Below are positions 7,901 to 14,876 of a stretch of DNA of 19,454 bases, piece after piece. The notes under the pieces are model-generated. The model had not been told where the DNA came from. It searched no databases and saw nothing but the letters and a program-made list of their open reading frames with translations. Position 1 is the first letter of the stretch; every line of letters starts with the position of its first letter. Location of the stretch: the NCBI GenBank assembly GCA_025201865.1, contig MU603122.1, positions 1 to 19,454 of the forward strand, in the 5' to 3' direction. Source of the stretch: Ramicandelaber brevisporus (Eukaryota > Kickxellomycota > Ramicandelaberales > Ramicandelaberaceae). The position numbers were made by a program, and so were the translations under genes.

Positions 7901-10688
7901 GAATCTTCTCATTGTCGGCATCTGCGTGACTGCTGGTTGATTCAATTGCTGACTCTTGCTGATGGTGCTCAGTCTCAGTGTCGCCTCGCTTGCCAACAAG
8001 ACCAAGTACGAGATTCTTGACACCCTTGCGCAGCGGTGCAAATGAGAACACGCTTTCACTACCGGTTGCTGACTCCTCGACATCGGCCGATTTGGCTGCT
8101 GGCTGCTGTTGTTGATGCTGCGGGGTGACAGTGCTAGACTGCTGAGTGGCTGATGCATTGGGTGAGCGCTGAGGGACTACCATTTTGCTGCCGCTACTGT
8201 TGTTGCTACCAGTAATGCTGGCTGGATGCGAGGATGGTTCTTCTTCTGAGCTGTCGTAAGGTGTAGTGAGTGTACCGCGTCGCTGGAATGGATCAAATCC
8301 AAATCCAAAGTCAGTGTGGTTGATTGTTCGAGGCTCTATTGGACTAACGTAGTTTCGCCAGCTCACATGATGACTGCCGCGACGCTTGGCCGATGGCGAA
8401 AGTCGAAGTGGTCCTGGCGCTCCGGCTGTTGCTGTTGCTGCTGCTGCTGCGGCCGCGGATGCTGCTACTGTGCGTCGGGTACTACCGTGGTGAGTGCGTC
8501 GAGTGCTGATGATTCTGCTGGCACTGTCTCGGCGCTGGAGAGGAGCAGGCGGAGAGTGAGCTGAGGTGGCAGAAGCTGGGACAGTAGTGTCTGAAGTGGT
8601 GGTGGTATCAATGGCGAGTTGGTGTGGAGGCGGGTTGGTTGCTAAAGAGTGCTGTCGACGCGTGCTGGCTGCAGCTGAAGTGGAATGCTCGTGGTGATGG
8701 TGGAGGGATGCGCGGTGCTGGTGAGTATCGGCTGAACTCGTGGTCGCAGTAGTCGTGGTGGTCGCGGTGGTCGTGGTTGTGGTCGTGGTGTCGTGATGAA
8801 TAGGTGACTCCTCTTTTGCAGTTGCAGCATGCATGTTGTGATTCTGTTGGTCCAAACGGTCTTTGTCGTGGTGGATTCTTTCACTTCGATACTGGCCGTG
8901 TTGGGAACTCGTATTTGCTACTACCAATGCTGCACGAGGTCGCTGTTGCGCTGTAGTGGTTGTGCTAGCAATATCTGCCACAAATGACGATGCCGATTGA
9001 TTTGCGTGGTTGGATGTTGCGCTGGTTGGGTGGGTGTGGGAAATTTTCGGTGGCAAATTAGCGGAACTGTGGCTGGCTGATCCAATCACTGCATCTGATG
9101 GTATGGCGAGATCGGATTTTACCACTGACGCCAAAGATGATGAGGCAGATCGAGATGAAGCACTGTGCAAACCAAGCTGGGTCGGGTCACTGCCAACTGC
9201 ATCACCATCTTCAAAACTTGAAAATGCACCATCTTCGCCATCGCCACTCTCAATCATCGTAATCGACGCATCGCCTAACCCTGGCGGAATTGACGCGCCT
9301 TGACCACGCTGGTGTCCACTGTAGCCATCGCCATCGTCATCTCCGTCTCCACTACTGCTGTGTTCGCTACCAGCATCGCTCTCCGTCTCACTGTCACTAC
9401 CACTCATGTCTTCATTTCGGCCAGCAGCATCACGTAATGCAGACTTGCTCTTGTGATGGTGATGCTGTCTGTGAAGAGTCGATTTCAATAGGTTGCGCTG
9501 CAACTGACGCTTCACATCCTCTGCTGTAAAATACGACGATGGCTGCTGCTGGTATTGCTGCTGGTACTCCTGCTGCTGCTGCTGCTGCTCTTGCTCATGC
9601 TGCTGCATTTGTGAGCTAGAATGGTATTCGGTAGCAAGTTCGGGTGGAGGCGATGCAAGACGACTCGGAGGACCACTGCGCGAAGTTGATTTTCTTCCTG
9701 GCGACAATAACAACTGCGCTTGAATGAGCGGCGAGATACGACCAACTGGCGTGCTATGGCCACTACTTCCAACGCTCTGTGTGGCAGCAGACACGGCCAA
9801 AGGATCACTTCCGCTCTGGCCAGGTGGTGCGACGATTTCTTGCTGTAAACGAGATTGCGACCGCGAATGTGGATGGGACTGCAGCGCGGCTGACGAATGG
9901 CGAGGTGAGACCTGACCAGGTGAGTTTGAAGTCGAATGGATTGTACGTTCAACAGCAGCAGCAATCGCAGCAAGCGGTAAGCGGCCTGTCAGCGGAGATG
10001 CAAATGCCAGCAAACTAGGTGAGCCTAGCGGCAATCCTGGCGTGTTTGGGTTGCTACTGTTGCCGCTGATGGAAGCCGGAGCCGGAGGCAAAGGAAGGCG
10101 CAGGTCTTTGCGACGCTGTTGTTGCTGCTCGCGTGGAACTGACACGGTACGAGCTGCCGTTGTAGAAGAAGAAGAGGTTGCAGATTGTGATTGGCTGATA
10201 GCGGCAAGAGCGGCAGCCGAGCGGGATGTATGCAGCGATGGTCTCTGCTGAAGCTGCTGATGTACAGATGATGTCAAGTGGTGCTGTGATATCGGTGGAG
10301 AGGATGCTTGACGTAGCACAGGCGGAGGATGTACAACGTCACTGGCTGATGCCTCTTCCTCGGGAGATGAACTCAATGGAGACTGTCTATAGGAGTGATG
10401 CTGGTGGTAATGCTGGTGTTGATGCTGATGCTGAGGACGCTGCGTTGTATCGTCTAGAACCGTTGTACGGGCTCGACCTCTCTGTTGGAAAGCAGCCGTG
10501 GCTGTTGCTGGAGGAGATGCAGACGCCAAAGGGGAGACACTGACTGCGGCTGCTGCAGCTGATGTTGTTGGACGAGGGAGGCTGGTAGAAGATGATGATG
10601 GTGCCAGCATTGGGTCAGGGGTGGTACCAGTGTCACTGTGGCTACCATTGCTCTGGCTGGTGGCACCAGTGCTGTACGCTGCAGTCAT
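4995..10688 (-). CDS. ThrE / DUF1212 family membrane protein (fungal Prm10-type) with a giant disordered N-terminus
   Basis: Predicted 1,897 residues. The last ~425 match the fungal relatives of bacterial threonine/serine exporters (ThrE, DUF1212; Prm10 in yeast). A soluble part at about 1475-1590 contains KFGAPSHRLE near 1500 and LPNLMIIAF. From about 1595 to the end there are roughly ten hydrophobic helices in two blocks, the second ending with VPGSIGVRG, and then a basic tail. Substrate in fungi is unproven; amino-acid export is inferred from bacterial ThrE. The first ~1,470 residues are rich in Ser, Thr, Ala, Gln and His, with Asp/Ser-rich (~427-459), poly-Thr (~630-655) and GN-repeat segments, and three ordered-looking islands at 768-818, 880-904 and 1063-1122 (the last begins GRGILGNLLRL and continues as a charged coiled coil). 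The start is set by the first ATG of this frame, within a 110-bp duplication. There are no introns. Confidence 0.85.
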   Translation of the reverse strand: MTAAYSTGATSQSNGSHSDTGTTPDPMLAPSSSSTSLPRPTTSAAAAAVSVSPLASASPPATATAAFQQRGRARTTVLDDTTQRPQHQHQHQHYHQHHSYRQSPLSSSPEEEASASDVVHPPPVLRQASSPPISQHHLTSSVHQQLQQRPSLHTSRSAAALAAISQSQSATSSSSTTAARTVSVPREQQQQRRKDLRLPLPPAPASISGNSSNPNTPGLPLGSPSLLAFASPLTGRLPLAAIAAAVERTIHSTSNSPGQVSPRHSSAALQSHPHSRSQSRLQQEIVAPPGQSGSDPLAVSAATQSVGSSGHSTPVGRISPLIQAQLLLSPGRKSTSRSGPPSRLASPPPELATEYHSSSQMQQHEQEQQQQQQEYQQQYQQQPSSYFTAEDVKRQLQRNLLKSTLHRQHHHHKSKSALRDAAGRNEDMSGSDSETESDAGSEHSSSGDGDDDGDGYSGHQRGQGASIPPGLGDASITMIESGDGEDGAFSSFEDGDAVGSDPTQLGLHSASSRSASSSLASVVKSDLAIPSDAVIGSASHSSANLPPKISHTHPTSATSNHANQSASSFVADIASTTTTAQQRPRAALVVANTSSQHGQYRSERIHHDKDRLDQQNHNMHAATAKEESPIHHDTTTTTTTTATTTTTATTSSADTHQHRASLHHHHEHSTSAAASTRRQHSLATNPPPHQLAIDTTTTSDTTVPASATSAHSPPAPLQRRDSASRIISTRRTHHGSTRRTVAASAAAAAAATATAGAPGPLRLSPSAKRRGSHHVSWRNYVSPIEPRTINHTDFGFGFDPFQRRGTLTTPYDSSEEEPSSHPASITGSNNSSGSKMVVPQRSPNASATQQSSTVTPQHQQQQPAAKSADVEESATGSESVFSFAPLRKGVKNLVLGLVGKRGDTETEHHQQESAIESTSSHADADNEKIPTVVEHLDGPGAADNPAAVLLRRTRSHLVHTDEGLSPPATADHKDQALGLISAFTGLGNRVTAGDAAGPTSAAVADFISPVANTSGRRSSVANDTHLDDAVHADGHESDQHHRSSGSVRRRQKQQQQHQQPLVPGRGILGNLLRLNHRLLADRKHELQRRKQRKELEYIKQIKHLKQQIQDQEQRRMEKEQSKRPSRPSTSHGNGNGNGNGNGGNWSPSIRPVMTPGAMLGAYGLGPMTPSNLAARMSFIEQQQQQQQHLHLQLHPHGLDGPVRPRAHANDSPPELATFPQTRVSSSPPGSTTPNAAASQPTKLRTHQSGWPTGIMRRATDEYTALPSSAGLPPPTRSSPPTPPSGLVGAAAAMFTMSRQGSGHTVVPGSLARGGSSNALLVPRAGSVTPAAAAVAPSSSAEASDSQQPGHRRTSISDDENLHRRRRQHRQSGGGGGVPMSQTPSYQQQVHQFHAQQLHHHKRHSQLFQAQLALEGYLNGSRSNTPYYAPDITGWDTPDDYGGTTSAGDGGLGGTTPGGNGMGYPEYFGPDDDQQWQFAANIAEILQKQDFLILLAKAFMKFGAPSHRLEQSMDLVAKHIEVEAAFVMLPNLMIIAFGDPDTHTSETHIVKVGQGYDMDRLERSNMCARRIIKGKVSVGEAIQELEAIIKAPPIYPWWVEILNFGASAFFVAPLAFGGGWLDAAVAGVLGLLVGVMKVMADKFAAYANMFEITATVVIAVIATSMREFICYWPVTLAATVILLPGLILTTSVIELASRNVVSGAVRLFWALLLTFIMGFGLSLGTTIYNAFASAGDKTQNQSIHQSCPGALSPYWYFLLLPPLSISFSMHLFARPSQFLANMIISAIGFSVSYFTSKYLDFAQVSPAISAFALGVAGNLYMRITGDMGYATILTAILLLVPGSIGVRGILALISQDSAGGATFSLNMIVIALSITVGLFAATFVVFPKGKKRSALLTY
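7261..7296 (-). repeat. In-gene repeat encoding alternating Gly-Asn
   Basis: A run of six-base units (CCATTG on the plus strand, with small variations) encodes alternating Asn and Gly in the ThrE-like protein, directly after its charged coiled-coil segment. The unit length keeps the frame, so copy-number change would alter length without breaking the protein. Confidence 0.75.
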
Positions 10689-10843
10689 CTCGGAAAGTTT
10701 GACCAGTCTCGTTCACTGTGAAGGCAGAGGAGGGTACCAGTGTCACTGTGGCTACCATTGCTCTGGCTGGTGGCACCAGTGCTGTACGCTGCAGTCATCT
10801 CGGAAAGTTTGACCAGTCTCGTTCACTGTGAAGGCAGAGGAGG
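10623..10843. repeat. Perfect 110-bp tandem duplication spanning the ThrE-like start codon
   Basis: Bases 10623-10733 are repeated without a mismatch at 10733-10843 (offset 110). The unit contains the first 22 codons of the ThrE-like gene, its ATG and about 45 bp of leader. Because 110 is not a multiple of three, the upstream ATG copy (10798-10796 on the minus strand) reads into a different frame. Zero divergence means a recent duplication or an assembly duplication; the sequence alone cannot tell which. Confidence 0.95.
10685..10798 (-). CDS. Upstream ORF created by the duplication, 37 codons, stop overlaps main ATG
   Basis: From the duplicated ATG at 10798 the frame encodes 37 residues. 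The first 22 are identical to the N-terminus of the ThrE-like protein (MTAAYSTGATSQ...). It then shifts frame at the repeat junction, continues for 15 unrelated residues ending in SNFPR, and stops at TGA (10687-10685). That TGA shares bases with the main ATG (10688-10686) as ATGA. The leader just upstream of each ATG is identical, so a ribosome scanning a long leader would see the uORF first. Translation depends on where transcription starts, which cannot be seen here. The peptide itself probably has no function. Confidence 0.45.
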   Translation of the reverse strand: MTAAYSTGATSQSNGSHSDTGTLLCLHSERDWSNFPR

Positions 10844-11257
10844 AGGCGAATCTCAAACTCGTTCGTTTCAATTCAGTTCAACTCAACTCGGCTCAAAAAA
10901 AAGAAAGAAAGTCAAGAAAAGGCAGACGTTGGTAGAAGCAGAAGGTCGGACGTTGGCAGAAGAGTATGCTCGCTCGCTCATTATACCGCTCAAGTAAGGA
11001 AGAAGAACACGCGGTGTGCAAGAGGAAAAAAATAAACCTGCCAATATCGGCCGAATAAAATGGCGACGTCAGCATGAGCTGCAACATACTCCACGCACAC
11101 ATAGTCTCTCTCGTATTTCACTACTTCGATATGTGAAGATACCGTTTCGATATTGGCTGGTCTCCGCCCCAAGCCGGCTTCTTTCCTGTAAAAAAAAAAA
11201 AACCAACAGCAAAAACAGCAACAAAAAGAGACAGATCAGCTATTTCCAGCAAAGGCG
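10689..11257. promoter_or_regulatory. Divergent intergenic region of the ThrE-like and reductase genes
   Basis: About 570 bp separates two outward-reading genes and should hold both promoters. Its left part is the 110-bp duplication. The remainder has A-rich stretches (10894-10919, and a run of 12 A near 11190-11201) and several plus-strand ATGs upstream of the reductase start (for example 10966), each followed by a stop within about 30 codons. I see no TATA box, tRNA or further protein gene that I would defend. Confidence 0.5.
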
Positions 11258-12430
11258 ATGACACGCGTGCCGAGAATACCGCTACCGCCCAACAGTGCTG
11301 GCGGTGGTAGTGGTGGCGGCGGCCCCAAAGTCAACAAGGTTGGCTTCTTTGCGGCATGGACGGCTGCGGCCATAATGGTTGCATACCATATGAGCTCGTC
11401 TCGCAGACAGTCACTATCTGAACGAGAGCGGCAACTTCTTGAACAGCAGCAGCAGCAGACAAACTCAGTGTTGCAGCAGTATCGATACAACAGGTTCAAA
11501 GTCCAGGATGTTGTGCAGGAGAGTCGTGATATTAGGCGAATTACTGTGAGAGCAGGTGCGCTGAAAGCGAATGGAGGATGCGCATGGCCGTTGATATCGC
11601 ATGTGATGGTTAAAGACGCTAGCATGCAGGTTGAGCGACCATTTACACCAATCTCCGTCAAAGATGTCACTTCTGAACCCGTAAACGATGAGATGAGAGA
11701 AGATGAAGCAGCAACGGCAGCAACAACCGCAACAACAGCAGCCTCAATAGTTCCAAAGAATAAGCGATCACCTGAATATGTGCTGGAGAAGATTGAGGAA
11801 GGAAACCGCCGTGTTGAATGCGAGATTGAACTACTCATCAAACGATACCGCGCATCGACCGTAGCTCGCTATACTCATACATTGCGGCCTGGCGATGATA
11901 TTGAGTTACGCGGTCCAGTGTTGACAATTCGCGATCCATCTGAACCTGGTGATGATAATAGCGCGAAGCCACCACGCCGGTCGATTGGCATGGTTGCTGG
12001 TGGAACTGGCATCACTCCAATGTACAGGCTCATCAAGCACCATCTTGAAGAGCGCGATGACATCAACAGGAACGATGTGAGATTCTCGCTCATTTACGCA
12101 GCGCGAACTCCAGAGGACTTGGTGCTCTACGACGAGCTGGTTGACCTCGCTCGCAAACACCCGCAAAGACTCAACGTCACCTCGGTGGTTGAGCAGCAAG
12201 GCAGTGATGCAAGCACCATGACGGAATCGTACATTGGCAGAGTGGACAGCACAATGATCAGCAAACACTTGCCAGCACCAAGCAGAGACACTGCCATCTT
12301 GGTTAGCGGCCCAGACGGAATGATTAATGCGGTTGCTGGTCCACTCGGCAGAAATCTCAGCCAAGGACCTGTTGGCGGCATTCTTGCACAGCTCGGATAC
12401 ACCAGTGAGATGGTCACTAAACTTATCTAG
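11258..12430 (+). CDS. Membrane-anchored NADH-cytochrome b5 reductase-like flavoprotein
   Basis: 390 residues. Residues 1-25 are basic and Gly-rich, and 28-45 form one hydrophobic segment, suggesting an N-terminally anchored protein, plausibly mitochondrial (inference). The FAD-binding barrel carries ERPFTPIS at 126-133 (the family RxYTPxS motif, with Phe for Tyr) and LRPGDDIELRGP at 209-220. The NAD(P)-binding half carries GGTGITPM at 248-255 and SGPDGM at 350-355, where classic reductases have CGPPPM or similar, so the usual Cys is Ser. It ends in GGILAQLGYTSEMV, as in fungal family members. Activity would be electron transfer from NAD(P)H through FAD to a heme protein. Between the PFTP motif and the next barrel strand lies an Ala/Thr and acidic segment (about 134-180) longer than usual. 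Mcr1, Cyc2 and Aim33 homologues share this architecture; I cannot choose between them. Confidence 0.8.
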   Translation: MTRVPRIPLPPNSAGGGSGGGGPKVNKVGFFAAWTAAAIMVAYHMSSSRRQSLSERERQLLEQQQQQTNSVLQQYRYNRFKVQDVVQESRDIRRITVRAGALKANGGCAWPLISHVMVKDASMQVERPFTPISVKDVTSEPVNDEMREDEAATAATTATTAASIVPKNKRSPEYVLEKIEEGNRRVECEIELLIKRYRASTVARYTHTLRPGDDIELRGPVLTIRDPSEPGDDNSAKPPRRSIGMVAGGTGITPMYRLIKHHLEERDDINRNDVRFSLIYAARTPEDLVLYDELVDLARKHPQRLNVTSVVEQQGSDASTMTESYIGRVDSTMISKHLPAPSRDTAILVSGPDGMINAVAGPLGRNLSQGPVGGILAQLGYTSEMVTKLI

Positions 12431-12523
12431 AGTAATGAAGTTTAAACAAAACAGCATCTAATAGCTTCTTTGTGGTTCACTACTCCTACTATTCCTCCTC
12501 CGAAAAAAATACAAACAACGAAT

Positions 12524-12534
12524 AATAAAATAAA
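12524..12534 (+). terminator. Two overlapping AATAAA motifs between the reductase gene and ORC2
   Basis: AATAAA occurs at 12524-12529 and again at 12529-12534, about 95 bases after the reductase stop and about 25 bases before the ORC2 ATG. They are plausible poly(A) signals for the upstream gene. If used, the upstream transcript would end inside the ORC2 leader. Confidence 0.45.
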
Positions 12535-12558
12535 CAAACAAACTTTTGTCACAGAGTG

Positions 12559-14832
12559 ATGATCGACGAGAACATGAACAGCACTCAAAGCACACCGCGT
12601 ACACGCTCAAAGAAGCAGCAACAACAGCAGCAGGCTTTAGCTGAGCCACTGAGCGACCTAGATGATCAGCAACCACAGCCACTTGTGCGTGCCAATACTC
12701 GTCTGATTACGCAGTTGAGTAACGCTGTCATGGCTGGCGCGTCTGCACCTGGAACACCATCTCGCTTACGCACCAGTACAACTGCCAGATTAGTAAATAA
12801 TCGGAAGCTTGCGTCAAATAATCAACAGGAAGGAGAGCCTGCCGAGGAGCTGGAGTTGGTGACATTGAATCGACGCGTGGCAAAAGCTGCTGCGTCTGTG
12901 CAAGCTACTCCAACTACGACAAAGAGAGTGGCATCGAAGAAGGCTCGACGCGATTCTGATGACGACGATGATAGCGACAATAACGAAAATGAAGCTGAGC
13001 AGCCAATGTCGCCAACTAAATCTGTTAGACGCAGTGGACGGAAGCTTCAGCAAGTGAGCCGCAGTAGTGCTGGCCAGTTTGAAATTGAAGAAGATGAAGA
13101 ATCTGGCCATAACTTGAAGGATGATGAGGAAGGTGGAGGATTATTGCAAACAACTCGCTCATTTGCTGACATTCACAAACAACAAACTGCAGTTCGTGGT
13201 TCAAAGGGTATTCAACGCATCATTGAAGCCGGATCGGCGGCTGGCAAAGCAACTGGATTGGTTCGATTATTGGCGCATGATAATGATAGCAAAGAAGGAA
13301 GACAACCAACACCTTCGAAGACAAAGGCTGGAAGTAAAAGCGTGAGTAATCGCGGTAAAGCTGCGGCCAGCAGAGTACGCAAAGTGGCATTTGCTCGTGC
13401 TGAAGACGATGCCGATGCGACATCAAGCGACGATGACGATAGCGAGGACGATGATGCTGACGATGTTGATGACGATGATGACAATTCTGATATGGAGGAA
13501 GCTACTGGATCCACTTCAAATGGCATGTTTTCGATCCAAAATGGCAACTCCAACAGTGTTAATGACGATGATGATGGGCGTGCAGCTGACCGCTACTTCC
13601 AAGACAATCACACTCGCCGTGGCAAGAAAGGAGGAGGCGGAGTGCTGTCTCGGACATCAAATGCCACGTTGGCCAATATTGCACGCATTTCTCATAAAGA
13701 CTACCAGTCGTTACTTGCAGCAGCCCCTCAGAAGCATACTGCGGAATTAGCGCAGCTGAGACAAATGCACGAGTTTTATTTCCCACAGTGGCTATTCGAG
13801 CTGACATCTGGATTTAATTTGCTCTATCATGGATTCGGCAGTAAAAGACGCTTGTTGACCAAATTTGCTGTTCACTATTTGGCGAATGCTCGTGGATGGC
13901 CAGTAGTGGTTGTAAATGGATATGCTCCAGGTGCTTCTCTGAAAGACGTGTTACTGAGAATAGTCAATGGTGTAATCAGACCAATGACCGATGCTCTCCG
14001 CAATGATATGACTGATGACAGCTATGGTGATGGCGATGGTGATGGGCTGAGTTCAGTCAGGATTCCATCATCCGGTTCTCCAGTTCAGCTGCTGCGCTTT
14101 GTTATGTCATTTTTGGATAGATCTGACTGTCCATTTGACCGTCTCTGCATTCTTCTGCACAATATCGACGGTCCATCTCTGCGAGCTTCACGTACTCAAC
14201 AAGGCTTTGCCACATTATGCAGCCATCCTCGTGTTTCGTTAATTGCATCGGTTGATCATTTGCATGCAGGATTAATGTGGGACACTGCGCTGGCTGCAAA
14301 GTTTAGATTTGTATGGCACGATGTAACCACTTTTGAGAGCTATGATGCAGAAGTTGCATGTGAACAAGCTCCTCTGCTCTTGGTCGGCAGTGGTGATAAG
14401 AGTGGCGATGGCTATTTGAGTGTGCGCGGCGTGGAGTTTGTATTGGCAAGCTTAACTGCAAATGCGAAGCGAATCTTCAGGATTTTGGCTGAAGCTCAAA
14501 TTGAACAGCAGCAACAGCAACAGCAACATAGCTCAGCTGCGGCAAGCAATGCTGCAAAGACGACACAGGCCAAGACGAATGCTAAAACAACATCAGCAGC
14601 AGAAACGGAGGGCGATGAGTTTAGTTCCAGCGGAATGTCATACAGTGTTCTATTTAACAGCAGTCGCGATGCATTCCTGGTTGGCAATGAGGTCTCATTC
14701 CGTGCACAGCTCACAGAGTTTCGCACTCACGGTATCATTCGCAGCCACACGGATCAATTTGGCACTGAGATGCTGCACATTCCTCTCGCATCCGATTCAC
14801 TCGCTGAGATCCTCACTGGCATGGAAGAATAA
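12559..14832 (+). CDS. ORC2: Origin recognition complex subunit 2 (Orc2)
   Basis: 757 residues. Orc2 is part of the six-subunit complex that marks replication origins and loads MCM with Cdc6 and Cdt1 in the nucleus. The N-terminal ~375 residues look disordered, with basic patches and Asp-rich tracts (two strong ones near bases 12955-12990 and 13420-13500). The conserved core starts near residue 378: ELTSGFNLLYHGFGSKR ends at 430, VVVVNGY follows, and HNIDGPSLR starts at 534 in the position of a degenerate Walker B. LIASVDHLHAGLMWD and the VTTFE segment are also typical of Orc2. The C-terminus is a winged helix (FLVGNEVSFRAQLTEF, then GTEMLHIPLASDS). A Gln/Ala/Thr insertion of about 50 residues (from base ~14503) interrupts the region before that helix pair. 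The start is the ATG at 12559; the preceding GTG is ignored. There are no introns. Confidence 0.93.
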   Translation: MIDENMNSTQSTPRTRSKKQQQQQQALAEPLSDLDDQQPQPLVRANTRLITQLSNAVMAGASAPGTPSRLRTSTTARLVNNRKLASNNQQEGEPAEELELVTLNRRVAKAAASVQATPTTTKRVASKKARRDSDDDDDSDNNENEAEQPMSPTKSVRRSGRKLQQVSRSSAGQFEIEEDEESGHNLKDDEEGGGLLQTTRSFADIHKQQTAVRGSKGIQRIIEAGSAAGKATGLVRLLAHDNDSKEGRQPTPSKTKAGSKSVSNRGKAAASRVRKVAFARAEDDADATSSDDDDSEDDDADDVDDDDDNSDMEEATGSTSNGMFSIQNGNSNSVNDDDDGRAADRYFQDNHTRRGKKGGGGVLSRTSNATLANIARISHKDYQSLLAAAPQKHTAELAQLRQMHEFYFPQWLFELTSGFNLLYHGFGSKRRLLTKFAVHYLANARGWPVVVVNGYAPGASLKDVLLRIVNGVIRPMTDALRNDMTDDSYGDGDGDGLSSVRIPSSGSPVQLLRFVMSFLDRSDCPFDRLCILLHNIDGPSLRASRTQQGFATLCSHPRVSLIASVDHLHAGLMWDTALAAKFRFVWHDVTTFESYDAEVACEQAPLLLVGSGDKSGDGYLSVRGVEFVLASLTANAKRIFRILAEAQIEQQQQQQQHSSAAASNAAKTTQAKTNAKTTSAAETEGDEFSSSGMSYSVLFNSSRDAFLVGNEVSFRAQLTEFRTHGIIRSHTDQFGTEMLHIPLASDSLAEILTGMEE

Positions 14833-14833
14833 A
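14828..14833 (+). terminator. AATAAA overlapping the ORC2 stop codon
   Basis: The TAA stop (14830-14832) sits inside AATAAA. With only 44 bp before the convergent gene's stop, this is the nearest poly(A)-signal-like element for ORC2. Cleavage would then fall inside, or just short of, the neighbour's 3' end. Confidence 0.4.
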
Positions 14834-14855
14834 TAGTCAGTTTCTAAGCAATTAC

Positions 14856-14861
14856 TTTATT
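14856..14861 (-). terminator. AATAAA for the TATDN3-like gene
   Basis: TTTATT on the plus strand reads AATAAA on the minus strand, 16-21 bases beyond the TATDN3-like stop codon. Spacing and motif fit a poly(A) signal. It lies within the 44-bp convergent spacer shared with ORC2. Confidence 0.5.
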
Positions 14862-14876
14862 TAAACGGTACATTAA

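Noticed and set aside
10740-10997. Plus-strand 85-codon frame across the duplication and promoter
   Set aside because: It has no conserved features and its first part is antisense to the duplicated transporter N-terminus.
11016-11261. 81-codon frame ending in a TGA that overlaps the reductase ATG, resembling the ThrE-like uORF
   Set aside because: The frame has no ATG (it begins at GTG), so it is not a standard uORF despite the ATGA overlap.
12556-12558. GTG as the ORC2 start
   Set aside because: It is followed directly by an ATG; eukaryotic initiation at GTG is not supported.
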